A stretch of DNA of 64,000 nucleotides from Nevskia sp. GTDB lineage: Bacteria > Pseudomonadota > Gammaproteobacteria > Nevskiales > Nevskiaceae. Within the stretch, counting starts at the first letter, position 1, and every line of letters starts with the position of its first letter. This document shows, one piece after another, positions 7,940 to 17,001 of this stretch. The stretch is taken from the NCBI GenBank assembly GCA_031291075.1, contig JARLJS010000293.1, positions 1 through 64,000 on the forward strand, in the 5' to 3' direction. Below the pieces are notes generated by a model. That model searched no databases. It was not told the origin of the DNA and saw only the letters and a list, made by a program, of their open reading frames with translations. A program made the position numbers and the translations under genes.

Positions 7940-8629
7940 TCACGCCTTATGCGCCTCGATCCGCAGCCGTCCCTGGTCCAGATAGGCCATCGCGGCGACG
8001 CCGCGCGGGCCCTCCTTGATCTGCTCGGCCACGGCGTAGATCCCGGCGATGGCGACCAGCTCGGCTTCCATCTTGCGGCAGAAGATGCGGGCGCTCTCGT
8101 CGCCGCGGGCGCCGGCCACGGCGCGGCCGCCCAGTTTGCCGTAGACGTGCACGCAGCCGTCGGCGATGACTTCCGCACCCGGGCTGACGGTGTTGAGCAC
8201 CACCAGGTCGCCGTGCTCGGCATAGATCTGCTGCCCGGAACGCACCGGTTCCGACACGATCCGTGCCGGACGGCGCGCCGGCGCGGCCGGCGGTGCCGGC
8301 TTGGCGGGCTCGGGGGACGGCGCGGCCGCCTTGCCGGAATCCTTCGACACCACCGGCAGGCCCAGGCCGCGGGCGGCATCGGCGAGCGGACCGTCGGACA
8401 CCGCCAGCGGCTGCATGCCCACGCCGCGCATCGCCTCCAGCATCGCCGGCAGGTCGAGGTCGAACTCGCTGTCGATCACCACCGCCATGCCCTTGACCGC
8501 CTGCGGCATCTGCTTGGCGAAGAGTTCGATCTGGGAACGGATGGCAGCGGCGTCGGCCTCCAGCACCCGCACGCGCGTGATCGACAACATGCGGCCCTTG
8601 AATTCCAGGGCAGTGCGGGAGCGGGTCAT
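7940..8629 (-). CDS. minC: Septum-site determining protein MinC
   Basis: 229 residues. The N-terminal MinC domain (about 1-105, ALEFKGRMLSITRVRVLE) inhibits FtsZ assembly. A Pro/Ala-rich linker (about 105-130) leads to the right-handed beta-helix C-terminal domain with IYAEHGDLVVLNTVSPGAEVI and YGKLGGRAVAGARGD, which binds MinD. First gene of the leftward minC-minD-minE group, divergent from the ATP-grasp gene at 8766. The stop TGA lies in a GTGAGC sequence at the margin of the repeat that follows. Confidence 0.95.
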   Translation of the reverse strand: MTRSRTALEFKGRMLSITRVRVLEADAAAIRSQIELFAKQMPQAVKGMAVVIDSEFDLDLPAMLEAMRGVGMQPLAVSDGPLADAARGLGLPVVSKDSGKAAAPSPEPAKPAPPAAPARRPARIVSEPVRSGQQIYAEHGDLVVLNTVSPGAEVIADGCVHVYGKLGGRAVAGARGDESARIFCRKMEAELVAIAGIYAVAEQIKEGPRGVAAMAYLDQGRLRIEAHKA

Positions 8630-8765
8630 CAGGTGGCCGGGCAGGGTATGGCTTGGGTTTTGCTTTGCGTTCCTGTTAGGTTAGAGAGCAACGCCCGCAA
8701 GATCAATTCGCCGGTACGAAACCGGCACCTTGAACCCGGTCCAATACAGGAAAACAGACGCGCAA

Positions 8766-10253
8766 ATGGCCTTCGAATGGCTCCAGTACCGGTGCGAGGA
8801 CGTTTATGACGAACTGTTCGAGCGGCCCGGGGTGCCCCGCCCCGCCGCCCGCCCGCTGCTGAGCTACCTGCAGCGGCTGTCACCCAAGGAACTGGCCGAC
8901 CGCCGGCTCGCCGCCGAAATTGCCATCAAGGTGATGGGCATCACTTTCACGGTCTATTCGGAGGGCAAGCTGCTGGACCGCGCCTGGCCCTTCGACATGA
9001 TCCCGCGCGTCATCTCGCGCAAGGAGTGGGAGCGGACCGAGCGCGGCCTCAAGCAGCGCGTCAACGCCCTGAACCAGTTCATCCAGGACATCTACGGCGA
9101 TCAGAAGATCGTCAAGGACAAGGTGGTGCCGCCGGAGGTCCTGGTGGACTCGGTCAATTTCCGGCCGCAATGCGTCGGGGTGGAGCCGAAATACGGTGTC
9201 TGGGCGCATATCTGCGGCAGCGACCTGGTGCGCGACCGCGACGGCACGCTGTACGTGCTGGAAGACAACCTGAGGGTGCCGTCCGGCGTTTCCTACATGC
9301 TGGAAAACCGCATGGTGATCAAGCGGGTATGGCCGGAGCTGTTCGAGACCAGCAACATCCTGCCGGTGGACGACTACCCGGCGCAGCTGTATGACACCCT
9401 GGCCGCGCTGAGCCCGCGTTCCGCCGACCAGCCGACCATGGTGCTGCTCACCCCGGGCATCTACAACTCGGCTTATTTCGAGCACGCCTACCTGGCGCAG
9501 CAGATGGGCATCGAGTTGGTGGAGGGCAGCGACCTGTTCGTCGGCGACGACGACTGCGTCTACATGCGCACTATCTACGGCCCCAAGCGCGTCGACGTCA
9601 TCTACCGCCGCATCGACGACCTGTTCCTGGACCCGGAGACCTTCCGTCCCGACTCGATCCTGGGCGTGAAGGGCCTGATGCGCGCCTGGATCCGCGGCAA
9701 GGTGGGCCTGGCCAACGCGCCGGGCGCCGGCGTGGCGGACGACAAGGTGATCTACGCCTTCGTCCCCGCCATGATCAAGTACTACCTGGACGAGGAACCG
9801 ATCCTCCCCAACGTCCCCAGTTACCTGTGCATGGACCCCAAGCAGCGCAAGCACGTGCTGGCCAACCTCGACAAGCTGGTGGTCAAGCCGGCCAACGAGT
9901 CCGGCGGCTACGGCATGATGATCGGACCGCGGGCCTCGAAGGAGGAGCGCGAGAAGTTCCGCGGCCTGATCGAGAAGAACCCGCGCAATTACATGGCACA
10001 GCCCACGCTGTCGCTGTCCACCGGGCCGACCATCACCGACGAGGGGGTGGAGCCGCGCCACCTGGACCTGCGGCCGTTCATCCTGTCGCGCGGGGACAAT
10101 ACGTATGTCACCACCGGCGGGCTGACCCGCGTCGCACTGGTGAAAGGCTCGCTGGTGGTCAACAGCTCGCAGGGCGGTGGCAGCAAGGATACCTGGGTGG
10201 TGGACCTCGACGAGGAGGCGGAGCAGGTGCAAGGGCAAGGGCAGAAGACATGA
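8766..10253 (+). CDS. Circularly permuted ATP-grasp protein (type 2)
   Basis: A 495-residue protein of the DUF404/DUF407 circularly permuted ATP-grasp family. Recognisable blocks are NAFIQDIYG-like NALNQFIQDIYGDQKIVKD, VLEDNLRVPSGVSYMLENR, VDVIYRRIDDLFLDPE and KPANESGGYGMMIGP, followed by HLDLRPFILSRGD. ATG 8766 is used; AGGA lies rather far upstream. This protein and the downstream alpha-E protein form a conserved pair often linked to the peptidase Anbu and a transglutaminase-like protein, thought to make or attach a peptide-like modification. Anbu is encoded convergently at 11266; no transglutaminase gene is in view. The substrate is unknown. Confidence 0.93.
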   Translation: MAFEWLQYRCEDVYDELFERPGVPRPAARPLLSYLQRLSPKELADRRLAAEIAIKVMGITFTVYSEGKLLDRAWPFDMIPRVISRKEWERTERGLKQRVNALNQFIQDIYGDQKIVKDKVVPPEVLVDSVNFRPQCVGVEPKYGVWAHICGSDLVRDRDGTLYVLEDNLRVPSGVSYMLENRMVIKRVWPELFETSNILPVDDYPAQLYDTLAALSPRSADQPTMVLLTPGIYNSAYFEHAYLAQQMGIELVEGSDLFVGDDDCVYMRTIYGPKRVDVIYRRIDDLFLDPETFRPDSILGVKGLMRAWIRGKVGLANAPGAGVADDKVIYAFVPAMIKYYLDEEPILPNVPSYLCMDPKQRKHVLANLDKLVVKPANESGGYGMMIGPRASKEEREKFRGLIEKNPRNYMAQPTLSLSTGPTITDEGVEPRHLDLRPFILSRGDNTYVTTGGLTRVALVKGSLVVNSSQGGGSKDTWVVDLDEEAEQVQGQGQKT

Positions 10254-10269
10254 GCGGAGGGAGCGCCTG

Positions 10270-11211
10270 ATGCTGTCCCGCGTGGCAGACAACCTGTACT
10301 GGTTCGGCCGCTACCTGCACCGCGCCGAAAACACCGCGCGTCTGATCAACGTCAACGCGAACCTCATGCTGGACCTGCCGCGGCGGATGACGCTGGGCTG
10401 GGGGCCGCTGATCGAGATCGTGGGCGCGGATTCGGTGTTCCGTTCGCATTACGACCGGGCCAGCGAGGAGAACGTGGTGCGCTTCATGATCACCGATCCG
10501 CGCAACCCCGGCTCGATCCAGTCGTCCCTCTATAACGCGCGCGAGATCCTGCGAACGGTGCGCGACACCATGCCGCACGACGCCTGGGAGAAGCTCAACG
10601 ACATCTACTTCCACGTGCAGGAGCGCGGCGAGGTGGGCGCGGCGGGGCCGGCCCAGCGCCAGGTGTTCCTGAACGAGGTGATCGATGCCACCCTGCTGAT
10701 CTACAGCGTGCTCAACAGCAGCATGAGCCGTGACGTCGGCTACCAGTTCCTGCGCTTTGGCACCAACCTCGAGCAGGCCGACATGACCACGCGCATCCTC
10801 GACGTGCGCGCCACCCGTCTGGGCCGCGAGCCGAGCGGACCGGACCTGACCCCGTTCGAGAACATCATCTGGATGAGCGTGCTGCGCTCGCTCACCGCCT
10901 ACCAGATGTACCGGCGGCACATGCGGTCGCGCGTCAGCGGGCCGGGCGTGCTGCGTTTCCTGTTGCAGAACCGCGACTTCCCGCGCAGCGTGATGTTCTG
11001 TCTGACCTCGATCGCGTCCTCGCTGCCCACGCTGCCGGAGAGCCGCAAGACCGAGCGGGCCATCGAGCGCACCCGTGCGCTGGTGCGGGACGCCAACATC
11101 GACGCGCTGCTCAAGGCGCACGACGGCGTGCCGCGGCTGATGGACGAGATCCAGATCGGCCTGGGCGAGCTGCACGAGGCGCTGAGCGAGGCGTACTTCA
11201 AGACCAGCTAG
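10270..11211 (+). CDS. Alpha-E domain (DUF403) protein
   Basis: A 313-residue, helix-rich protein that begins MLSRVADNLYWFGRYLHRAE, the signature of the alpha-E family. It continues with NAREILRTVRDTMPHDAWEKLN and SRDVGYQFLRFGTNLEQADM. The ATG at 10270 follows GGAGGGAG and lies 16 bases after the ATP-grasp stop, so the two genes form an operon. Alpha-E proteins almost always accompany circularly permuted ATP-grasp proteins and are presumed functional partners. The biochemical role is not established. Confidence 0.93.
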   Translation: MLSRVADNLYWFGRYLHRAENTARLINVNANLMLDLPRRMTLGWGPLIEIVGADSVFRSHYDRASEENVVRFMITDPRNPGSIQSSLYNAREILRTVRDTMPHDAWEKLNDIYFHVQERGEVGAAGPAQRQVFLNEVIDATLLIYSVLNSSMSRDVGYQFLRFGTNLEQADMTTRILDVRATRLGREPSGPDLTPFENIIWMSVLRSLTAYQMYRRHMRSRVSGPGVLRFLLQNRDFPRSVMFCLTSIASSLPTLPESRKTERAIERTRALVRDANIDALLKAHDGVPRLMDEIQIGLGELHEALSEAYFKTS

Positions 11212-11265
11212 GGAGAACCTCCCGCAGCGGGCGGGGGGACGGCGCTGATCGTCCAGCGCCTGCAG

Positions 11266-12150
11266 TTACGTCGAGGTCTGCCCCTGCGGCGGCCCGGCGT
11301 ACGAAGGTGCCTGCGGCTGCAACTGCGCCACCGCGTTCTGGCCGCTGGCGGCACCCGGCTGGGGTGCTTGCGGCTGCGACTGCTGCAGTTGGTTCTGCGC
11401 CTGCAGCGGCAGCTGCGGTTGCAGCTCCCATTCGAACTTGGGCAGGCTGCGCACCGCGTACTCGAGCTGGCGGGCCCAGGTCTCCTTGAGCTGGGAGTAA
11501 TAGGGCGTGTCGAGGTCCAGGCGCAGGGCGTGGGTGATGCGCAGGGCGTCGCGCGGCAGCAGCGCCAGGTCCACCGGCGGGCCCACCGAGATGTTCGAGC
11601 GCATGGTCGAGTCCAGCGAAACCAGGGCGCAGCGCGCCGCGTCCTCCAGCGTCACGTGTGACCGCACGAAGCGGTCCAGGATCGGCTTGCCGTACTTGAT
11701 CTCGCCGATCTGCAGGAACGGCGTTTCCGGGCTGGCCGCGATACAGTTGCCGAGCGGGTAGATCAGGTAGATCGCCGGCTCCTCGCCCTGGATCTGGCCG
11801 CCCAGGATCAGGGTCGTCTCGACGTTGACGCCGATCGTGCCCTGCTGGGTCACCTGCTTCTGCGCGCGCACCGACAGCTGGCCGAGGTAGTCGGCCGCGT
11901 CGAACATGTGGCGCACGTTGCGCAGGCTCACCGCGGCGTTGGGATCGTTGATCTCCCGCTGCGCCTGGGCCAGCACGTGCTGCGTGGTGGCCAGGTTGCC
12001 GGCGGACAGCACCACGAACGCCCGGTCGCCCGGGAACTCGAACGTGTGCATCTTGTTGTAGGTGCGCACGTCGTCGACCCCGGCGGCGGTACGCGTGTCG
12101 GCAGCGAAGACCAGGCCTTCGTTGACTTTGATGGCGACGCAGTAAGTCAT
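11266..12150 (-). CDS. Proteasome-like peptidase Anbu with Gln/Pro-rich tail
   Basis: A 294-residue Ntn-hydrolase. It opens MTYCVAIKVNEGLVFAADTR, the Anbu (ancestral beta subunit, bacterial proteasome homologue) signature. Removal of Met exposes catalytic Thr; Asp18 and Lys33 match the proteasome Asp and Lys positions. The core ends near residue 240, after which about 50 residues are Gln/Pro/Ala-rich (QAQNQLQQSQPQAPQPG), longer than usual. It is convergent with the ATP-grasp/alpha-E pair, with which Anbu is generally associated. Its leader has no clear Shine-Dalgarno. Anbu forms open helical or ring assemblies; its physiological substrate is unsettled. Confidence 0.92.
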   Translation of the reverse strand: MTYCVAIKVNEGLVFAADTRTAAGVDDVRTYNKMHTFEFPGDRAFVVLSAGNLATTQHVLAQAQREINDPNAAVSLRNVRHMFDAADYLGQLSVRAQKQVTQQGTIGVNVETTLILGGQIQGEEPAIYLIYPLGNCIAASPETPFLQIGEIKYGKPILDRFVRSHVTLEDAARCALVSLDSTMRSNISVGPPVDLALLPRDALRITHALRLDLDTPYYSQLKETWARQLEYAVRSLPKFEWELQPQLPLQAQNQLQQSQPQAPQPGAASGQNAVAQLQPQAPSYAGPPQGQTST

Positions 12151-12310
12151 TTTTCGAGGGTAAGGGGTAAGAGAGCGGATCGCAGCCGGCGGGCCAAATA
12201 TTGTAGGGGTCTTCTTCGTCGAGCGTCACGCCGGCCCGGTACAGGCAAGCACGGCTTGTGCCAGCGGGCGCTGCCGGGCACACTGCGAACACAAAAATTG
12301 GAGGAGCCCG

Positions 12311-12913
12311 ATGACGCAGCAAACGGTTGAATTCTTCTGGGATCCGGCAAGTCCCTACACCTACCTGGCGTCGACCCAGATCGAAGCATTGACGGCGCGC
12401 GCCGGCGCGCGGCTGGAGTGGAAGCCGTTCCTGCTTGGCAAGGTGTTCGAGGCCACCGGCAACCGCATGCCCGCGGCCGTGCCGGCCAAGGGCAAGCACC
12501 TGTTCATCGACGTGCAGCGCTGGGCGCAGCACTACGGCGTGCCGGTGAACATGCCCAAGATATTCCCGCTCAACAGCGTGCTGGCGCTGCGGGCCGCGGT
12601 GGCGGCGGCCACTCACGGCAAGGCGGCCGAGTTCGCCAAGGCGGCGATGAAAGCCTACTGGGCCGATGGGCTGGACGTCAGCCAGCCGGACGCGGTGGCG
12701 ACGGTCGCCGCCGTGGTGGGACTGGATGGTGCCGCCCTGCTGGCGCAGACGCAGGAGCAGCCGGTCAAGGACCAGCTCCGCGCCAACACCGACGAAGCGG
12801 TCAAGCGCGGTGCCTTCGGCGCGCCCACCTTCTTCGTCGGCGAGCGCCTGTTCTGGGGCAACGACCGGCTGGTGCTGCTGGAGGAATACCTGTGCGGCAA
12901 GCTCGCCGCCTGA
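12311..12913 (+). CDS. 2-hydroxychromene-2-carboxylate isomerase family (DsbA-fold)
   Basis: A 200-residue DsbA/kappa-GST-fold protein that opens VEFFWDPASPYTYLASTQIE, where Ser replaces the redox cysteine pair, as in HCCA isomerases. The cis-proline region is GAFGAPTFFVGERLFWGNDR, a family hallmark. TTGGAGGAG precedes the ATG at 12311. In naphthalene catabolism such enzymes isomerise hydroxychromene carboxylate with glutathione; here no ring-cleavage genes are nearby, so a general glutathione-dependent isomerase or transferase role is likely. The next gene starts 5 bases after the stop. Confidence 0.9.
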   Translation: MTQQTVEFFWDPASPYTYLASTQIEALTARAGARLEWKPFLLGKVFEATGNRMPAAVPAKGKHLFIDVQRWAQHYGVPVNMPKIFPLNSVLALRAAVAAATHGKAAEFAKAAMKAYWADGLDVSQPDAVATVAAVVGLDGAALLAQTQEQPVKDQLRANTDEAVKRGAFGAPTFFVGERLFWGNDRLVLLEEYLCGKLAA

Positions 12914-12917
12914 ATCG

Positions 12918-13784
12918 TTGAGCTCCTCCCGCTCCGAGTTCCTGCGCGTCCGCGGCCTGCGCTATCACGTCAGGCGCTGGGGCGAGGCCGGCCTGCCCCT
13001 GCTGTTCATGACGCATGGCTGGCTCGACGTGTCCGCCACCTTCGAGCCGGTGGCGGCGCGGCTGGCGCGGCAATGGCAGGTGCTGATGCCGGACTGGCGC
13101 GGTTTCGGCTACAGCGAGTGGCCGCAGGACGGTTACTGGTTCTACGACTACATCGGCGACCTCGAGGCGCTGCTCGACCACTATTCGCCCGATGCGCCGG
13201 TGCTGCTGGCCGGACACAGCATGGGTGCGCAGGCCGCCAGCATTTATGCCGGCCTGCGTCCGGCGCGGGTGCGCCGTCTCGTCTGCCTGGATGGCATCGG
13301 CCTGCCGGACATGCCGACGGCGCGGGCGCCCCACAGCGGGCGCCGCTGGCTGGACCAGATCCGTGAGTCGCCGCCGCCCAGGTTCTATGCCTCGTTCGAG
13401 GAACTGGCCGAACGCGTGCGCCGACAGCATCCCCAGCTCAGTGAGGAGCACGCTCTGTTCGTGGCACGCTGCTGGGGGCACCAGGACGGCCATGGCCGCA
13501 TCACCCTGTGCGCCGACCCCAAGCACCGTCTCAACGGCCCGCAGCTGTACCGCGCCGCGGAGGCGGAGGAGATCTGGCGCCAGGTCACCGCGCCGACCCT
13601 GTTCATCGACGCCGGCAACCCCGGTTTCGGCGCGGCCCTGCCGCCCGAGGAGCGCGCGCGCCGTCGCCAGGCCTTCCGCGACCAGCGGGTGGTGGTGATC
13701 CCGGACGCCGGCCACATGCTGCACTTCGATGCGCCGGTGGCGACGGCGCAGGCGATCGCCGATTTCATCGGCGGTGAGGGGTGA
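12918..13784 (+). CDS. Alpha/beta hydrolase
   Basis: A 288-residue alpha/beta hydrolase, taking the TTG at 12918 as start because the preceding gene ends at 12913; no clear ribosome site is present and coupling is assumed. Catalytic features are the oxyanion HG in MTHGWLDVSATFEP, the nucleophile elbow AGHSMGAQ and the terminal histidine in VIPDAGHMLHFDAP. The acid residue is probably the Asp of PTLFIDAGNPGFG. The stop codon TGA is part of a GTGAGG unit of the following repeat. The substrate is unknown; esterase or epoxide/lactone hydrolase are candidates. Confidence 0.85.
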   Translation: MSSSRSEFLRVRGLRYHVRRWGEAGLPLLFMTHGWLDVSATFEPVAARLARQWQVLMPDWRGFGYSEWPQDGYWFYDYIGDLEALLDHYSPDAPVLLAGHSMGAQAASIYAGLRPARVRRLVCLDGIGLPDMPTARAPHSGRRWLDQIRESPPPRFYASFEELAERVRRQHPQLSEEHALFVARCWGHQDGHGRITLCADPKHRLNGPQLYRAAEAEEIWRQVTAPTLFIDAGNPGFGAALPPEERARRRQAFRDQRVVVIPDAGHMLHFDAPVATAQAIADFIGGEG

Positions 13785-13832
13785 GGAGTAAAAAGCAGGG
13801 CGTCCGGTCTCCCCTCACGCCGCACACCTCAC
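13774..13832. repeat. Short GTGAGG-type hairpin repeat before holA
   Basis: GTGAGGGGTGAGGAG, then the core TAAAAAGCAGGGCGTCCGG, then CTCCCCTCAC and CACCTCAC. It is a compact version of the longer elements at 7809, 18115, 24054 and 41051. The TGA stop of the hydrolase (13782-13784) is inside the left arm. It ends 13 bases before the holA start. Confidence 0.75.
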
Positions 13833-13845
13833 TGTAAACTGGGCC

Positions 13846-14883
13846 ATGCGCCTGAATAACCCGACCCAGCTGGCGGCCCAGCTGCAGCGTTCGCTCGCCC
13901 CCGTGTACCTGATCGCGGGAGAGGAGCCGTTGCTGCTGCAGGAGGCGCTGGACGCGGTGCGCGCGGCGGCGCGCGCCCAGGGTTACGCCGAACGCGAGGT
14001 GCTGGATGCCGAGCGCGGCTTTGACTGGCAGCGCCTGCTCGACACCTGTAACACGCCGTCGCTGTTCGCGCCAAGGCGGATCGTCGAAGTGCGCGGCAGC
14101 GCCGCACCCGACGCCGAGGGCGCGACGGCGCTGACCCGCCTGGCGCAGGATCCAGCGCCGGACGTGCTGTTGATCGTCGCGCTGGGCAAGCTCGAATCGC
14201 GCGCGCGCAACGGCGCCTGGTACGGGGCGCTCGACGCGGCCGGGGTCAGCCTGTACGTCTGGCCGCTCAAGCCGGAAGAGCTGCCCGCCTGGATCGGCAC
14301 CCGCCTGCGCGCGGCGGGCCTGCAGGCCGATCCTGACACCCTGCGCCTGCTGGCCGAACGCACCGAGGGCAACCTGCTGGCGGCGCAGCAGGAGGTCGAG
14401 AAACTGGCCCTGCTGTACCCGGGCCAGGCCGTCGGCCTGGAACAGATCGACGCGGCGGTGGCCGATTCCGCCCATTACGAGGTGTTCGGCTGGCTCAACA
14501 AGGTGATGGCCGGCGACGCGCGCGGCGCGGTGCGCGGGCTGGACGGCCTGCGCGGCGAGGGGGTGGACCTGCTGCCGATCCTGGCGGTGGTGGCCAACGG
14601 GCTGCGCCAGCTGGCGCGAGCCGCTGCCGCCTATGCCCGCCAGCGCAACACGGCGGCGGCGCTGGAGGCGGCCGGGGTGTTCAGGACCAACCAGCCCGCC
14701 TTCGGGCGGGCCCTGGAACGCTGCCGTTACGGGCAGGTCCTGGGCTGGCTGCGCGATTGCGCCGCCATCGACGCCCTGGCCAAGTCCAGCGGCACCCAGT
14801 CCGCGGCCTGGGAAGAGTTGCTAACATTGGTGCTGGCGGCGAGCGGCGCCGCAAAGGGCAGGCTTGCCGCAGTGCGGCAATGA
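13846..14883 (+). CDS. holA: DNA polymerase III delta subunit HolA
   Basis: A 345-residue clamp-loader delta subunit that begins [20 protein letters not shown] and [19 protein letters not shown], the conserved N-terminal fold. It lacks the Walker A motif, as expected for delta. The [19 protein letters not shown] and [20 protein letters not shown] blocks match the AAA+-like lid domain. HolA opens the beta clamp during loading. It is followed 7 bases later by proA. In related gammaproteobacteria holA usually sits beside lptE and nadD; here proA separates it from nadD and no lptE is in view. Confidence 0.95.
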   Translation: MRLNNPTQLAAQLQRSLAPVYLIAGEEPLLLQEALDAVRAAARAQGYAEREVLDAERGFDWQRLLDTCNTPSLFAPRRIVEVRGSAAPDAEGATALTRLAQDPAPDVLLIVALGKLESRARNGAWYGALDAAGVSLYVWPLKPEELPAWIGTRLRAAGLQADPDTLRLLAERTEGNLLAAQQEVEKLALLYPGQAVGLEQIDAAVADSAHYEVFGWLNKVMAGDARGAVRGLDGLRGEGVDLLPILAVVANGLRQLARAAAAYARQRNTAAALEAAGVFRTNQPAFGRALERCRYGQVLGWLRDCAAIDALAKSSGTQSAAWEELLTLVLAASGAAKGRLAAVRQ

Positions 14884-14890
14884 ACGCGTC

Positions 14891-16192
14891 ATGACGGCGG
14901 CTTCGGTGAAGGAAGAGGGCAAAAAGGGGGCGCGCAAGGACAGCGTCGCCGCGTACATGCGCGAGGTCGGGCAGCGCGCGCGCACGGCTTCGCGCGACAT
15001 GGCCCGTGCCACCACAGGGGCCAAGAATGCCGCCCTGTTCGCGTTGGCCAAGGTGATCGAGGAGGAGGGCGGCGCGATCATCGAGGCCAATTCCCGCGAC
15101 CTGCGCCTGGCGCAGGAAAACCGCCTGGAAGAAGCCCTGCTCGACCGCCTGGAACTGAGCGAGAGCCGGGTGGCGGCGATGGCCGACGGCGTGCGCCAGG
15201 TGGCGGCGCTGCCCGACCCGGTGGGCGAGATGTTCGATCTCAAGATGCGCCCCTCCGGCATCCAGGTCGGCCGCATGCGCGTGCCGCTGGGTGTGGTGGG
15301 CATCATCTACGAGTCGCGGCCCAACGTCACGGCCGACGCCGCGGCGCTGTGCCTCAAGTCCGGCAACGCCTGCATCCTGCGCGGCGGGTCGGAGGCGCTG
15401 CAGTCCAACCAGGCCATCGCGCGCTGCATCCATCGCGCTCTGCGCGCCGCCGGCCTGCCGCCCGACGCGGTGCAGGTGGTGGAAACCACCGACCGCGCCG
15501 CGGTCGGCCACATGCTGGCCATGCCGCAGTTCGTCGACGTGGTGATCCCGCGCGGCGGCAAGGGCCTGGTGGCCTTTGTCGCCGAGAACGCCCGCGTGCC
15601 GGTGATCAAGCACCTCGACGGCAACTGCCACGTCTACATCGATGCCGAGGCCGACTTCGAAAAGGCCATCGCCATCGCCGTCAACGCCAAGACCCAGCGC
15701 TACGGCACCTGCAACACCATGGAGACGCTGCTGGTGGATGCGCCGATCGCGGAAGCGCTGCTGCCCGAGCTGGGTCGCATCTACGCCGGCCACGGCGTCG
15801 AGCTGCGCGGCTGCGAACGCACCCGCCGCATCCTGCCGCAGGCACGGCCGGCCACCGCCGAGGACTGGGACACCGAATACCTGGCGCCGATCCTGGCAAT
15901 CAAGGTGGTGGACGGCCTGGACCAGGCCATCGACCACATCACCCGCCACGGTTCGCAGCATACCGACGCCATCGTCACCGAGAACTACACCAAGGCGCGC
16001 CGCTTCCTGCGCGAGGTGGACTCCAGTTCGGTGATGATCAACGCCTCCACCCGCTTCGCCGACGGTTACGAATACGGCCTCGGCGCCGAGATCGGCATCA
16101 GCACCGACAAGTTCCACGCCCGCGGCCCGGTGGGGCTGGAGGGGCTGACTTCGGTGAAGTGGATCGTGCTGGGCGATGGAAATGTGCGTTAA
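14891..16192 (+). CDS. proA: Glutamate-5-semialdehyde dehydrogenase (gamma-glutamyl phosphate reductase)
   Basis: A 433-residue member of the aldehyde dehydrogenase superfamily. [20 protein letters not shown] and [11 protein letters not shown] are ProA hallmarks, and the catalytic cysteine is Cys274 in [10 protein letters not shown]. It reduces gamma-glutamyl phosphate with NADPH in proline biosynthesis. ATG 14891 follows holA by 7 bases; no clear Shine-Dalgarno, so coupling is likely. A Lys-rich N-terminal segment of about 18 residues ([10 protein letters not shown]) precedes the conserved domain. proB is not in this window. Confidence 0.96.
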   Translation: MTAASVKEEGKKGARKDSVAAYMREVGQRARTASRDMARATTGAKNAALFALAKVIEEEGGAIIEANSRDLRLAQENRLEEALLDRLELSESRVAAMADGVRQVAALPDPVGEMFDLKMRPSGIQVGRMRVPLGVVGIIYESRPNVTADAAALCLKSGNACILRGGSEALQSNQAIARCIHRALRAAGLPPDAVQVVETTDRAAVGHMLAMPQFVDVVIPRGGKGLVAFVAENARVPVIKHLDGNCHVYIDAEADFEKAIAIAVNAKTQRYGTCNTMETLLVDAPIAEALLPELGRIYAGHGVELRGCERTRRILPQARPATAEDWDTEYLAPILAIKVVDGLDQAIDHITRHGSQHTDAIVTENYTKARRFLREVDSSSVMINASTRFADGYEYGLGAEIGISTDKFHARGPVGLEGLTSVKWIVLGDGNVR

Positions 16193-16194
16193 CA

Positions 16195-16288
16195 GCGGGT
16201 TTCCGGCTTCCGGTTTCCAGTTTCCAGTAAGAGCAGGATCAGGGCTTCGCGGTTCTCTGAAAACCGGAAACCGCAAACCGGAAACTGC
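16195..16288. repeat. Hairpin repeat, GGTTTCC-unit type, between proA and nadD
   Basis: The left arm is GGGTTTCCGGCTTCCGG and TTTCCAGTTTCCAG; the core starts TAAGAGCAGGATCAGG and ends GGTTCTCTG; the right arm is ACCGGAAACCGCAAACCGG. This is the same architecture as the GTGAGG elements, with tandem short-unit arms and a core flanked by AAGAGC and its near-complement, but with no arm sequence similarity. It fills the proA-nadD gap. Confidence 0.8.
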
Positions 16289-16314
16289 GGATCGCGGCTC
16301 GTACAAGCTCTAAC

Positions 16315-17001
16315 TTGTCCACTGAACCCACAGCCGCGACCGGCATCGGTGTCTTCGGCGGCACCTTCGCCCCGATCCATCACGGCCATATCCGTCTCGC
16401 GGTCGAGTTGCGCGAGCGCCTGCGCCTGGACCGTGTCCTGATCGTGCCCAGCGCGCACCCGCCGCACCGTGCGGCACCGGAAGTGCCGCCGGAGCGGCGT
16501 CTGGAGTGGGCGCGGCTGGCGCTGGCCGGCGAGCCCGGGCTGGTGGTGGACGACCGCGAAATCCGCCGCACCGGGCCGTCGTACACCTACGACACGCTGG
16601 CGGGTCTGCGCGCCGAATTCGGCCCGGCGGCGCCGATCGCCCTGCTGCTGGGCGACGACGCCGCCAACCAGCTCCACACCTGGCATCGCTGGCGCGAGCT
16701 GTTCGATCTCGCGCACCTGGTGTTCGTGGAGCGGCCCTACGAGCCCTCCGCGCCGGCACCCGAGCTGGCTTCGTTCCTGCGCGGCCGCCGTGTCGGCGCG
16801 GCCCAGGCCCTGCTGGAGCGCCCGGCCGGGAACTGGATGGCCGCCAGCATCCCGCCGCTCGCCATTTCCTCCACCCGCATCCGCCAGCTGCTCAAGGCCG
16901 GCCGCAGCATCCGCGGCCTGGTGCCCGATGCGGTGATCCAGTCACTCGCCACCGAGGACGTCCGCGCCCTGACCAAAGATGAAGACCCAGCCGAAGACTA
17001 A
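16315..17001 (+). CDS. nadD: Nicotinate-nucleotide adenylyltransferase
   Basis: A 228-residue nucleotidyltransferase that adenylates nicotinate mononucleotide in NAD synthesis. The (T/H)xGH-type site is in GVFGGTFAPIHHGHIRLAV, and the C-terminal ISSTRIRQLLKAGRSIRGLV motif is intact. The start is taken as TTG 16315, giving a short STEPTAAT lead; no better ATG or GTG lies before the GGTF motif. Its 3' end overlaps rsfS by 23 bases, the usual nadD-rsfS-rlmH arrangement. Confidence 0.94.
   Translation: MSTEPTAATGIGVFGGTFAPIHHGHIRLAVELRERLRLDRVLIVPSAHPPHRAAPEVPPERRLEWARLALAGEPGLVVDDREIRRTGPSYTYDTLAGLRAEFGPAAPIALLLGDDAANQLHTWHRWRELFDLAHLVFVERPYEPSAPAPELASFLRGRRVGAAQALLERPAGNWMAASIPPLAISSTRIRQLLKAGRSIRGLVPDAVIQSLATEDVRALTKDEDPAED

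Noticed and set aside
13846-14883. lptE expected beside holA
   Set aside because: The gene upstream of holA is an alpha/beta hydrolase with a complete triad; no small lipoprotein frame is present.
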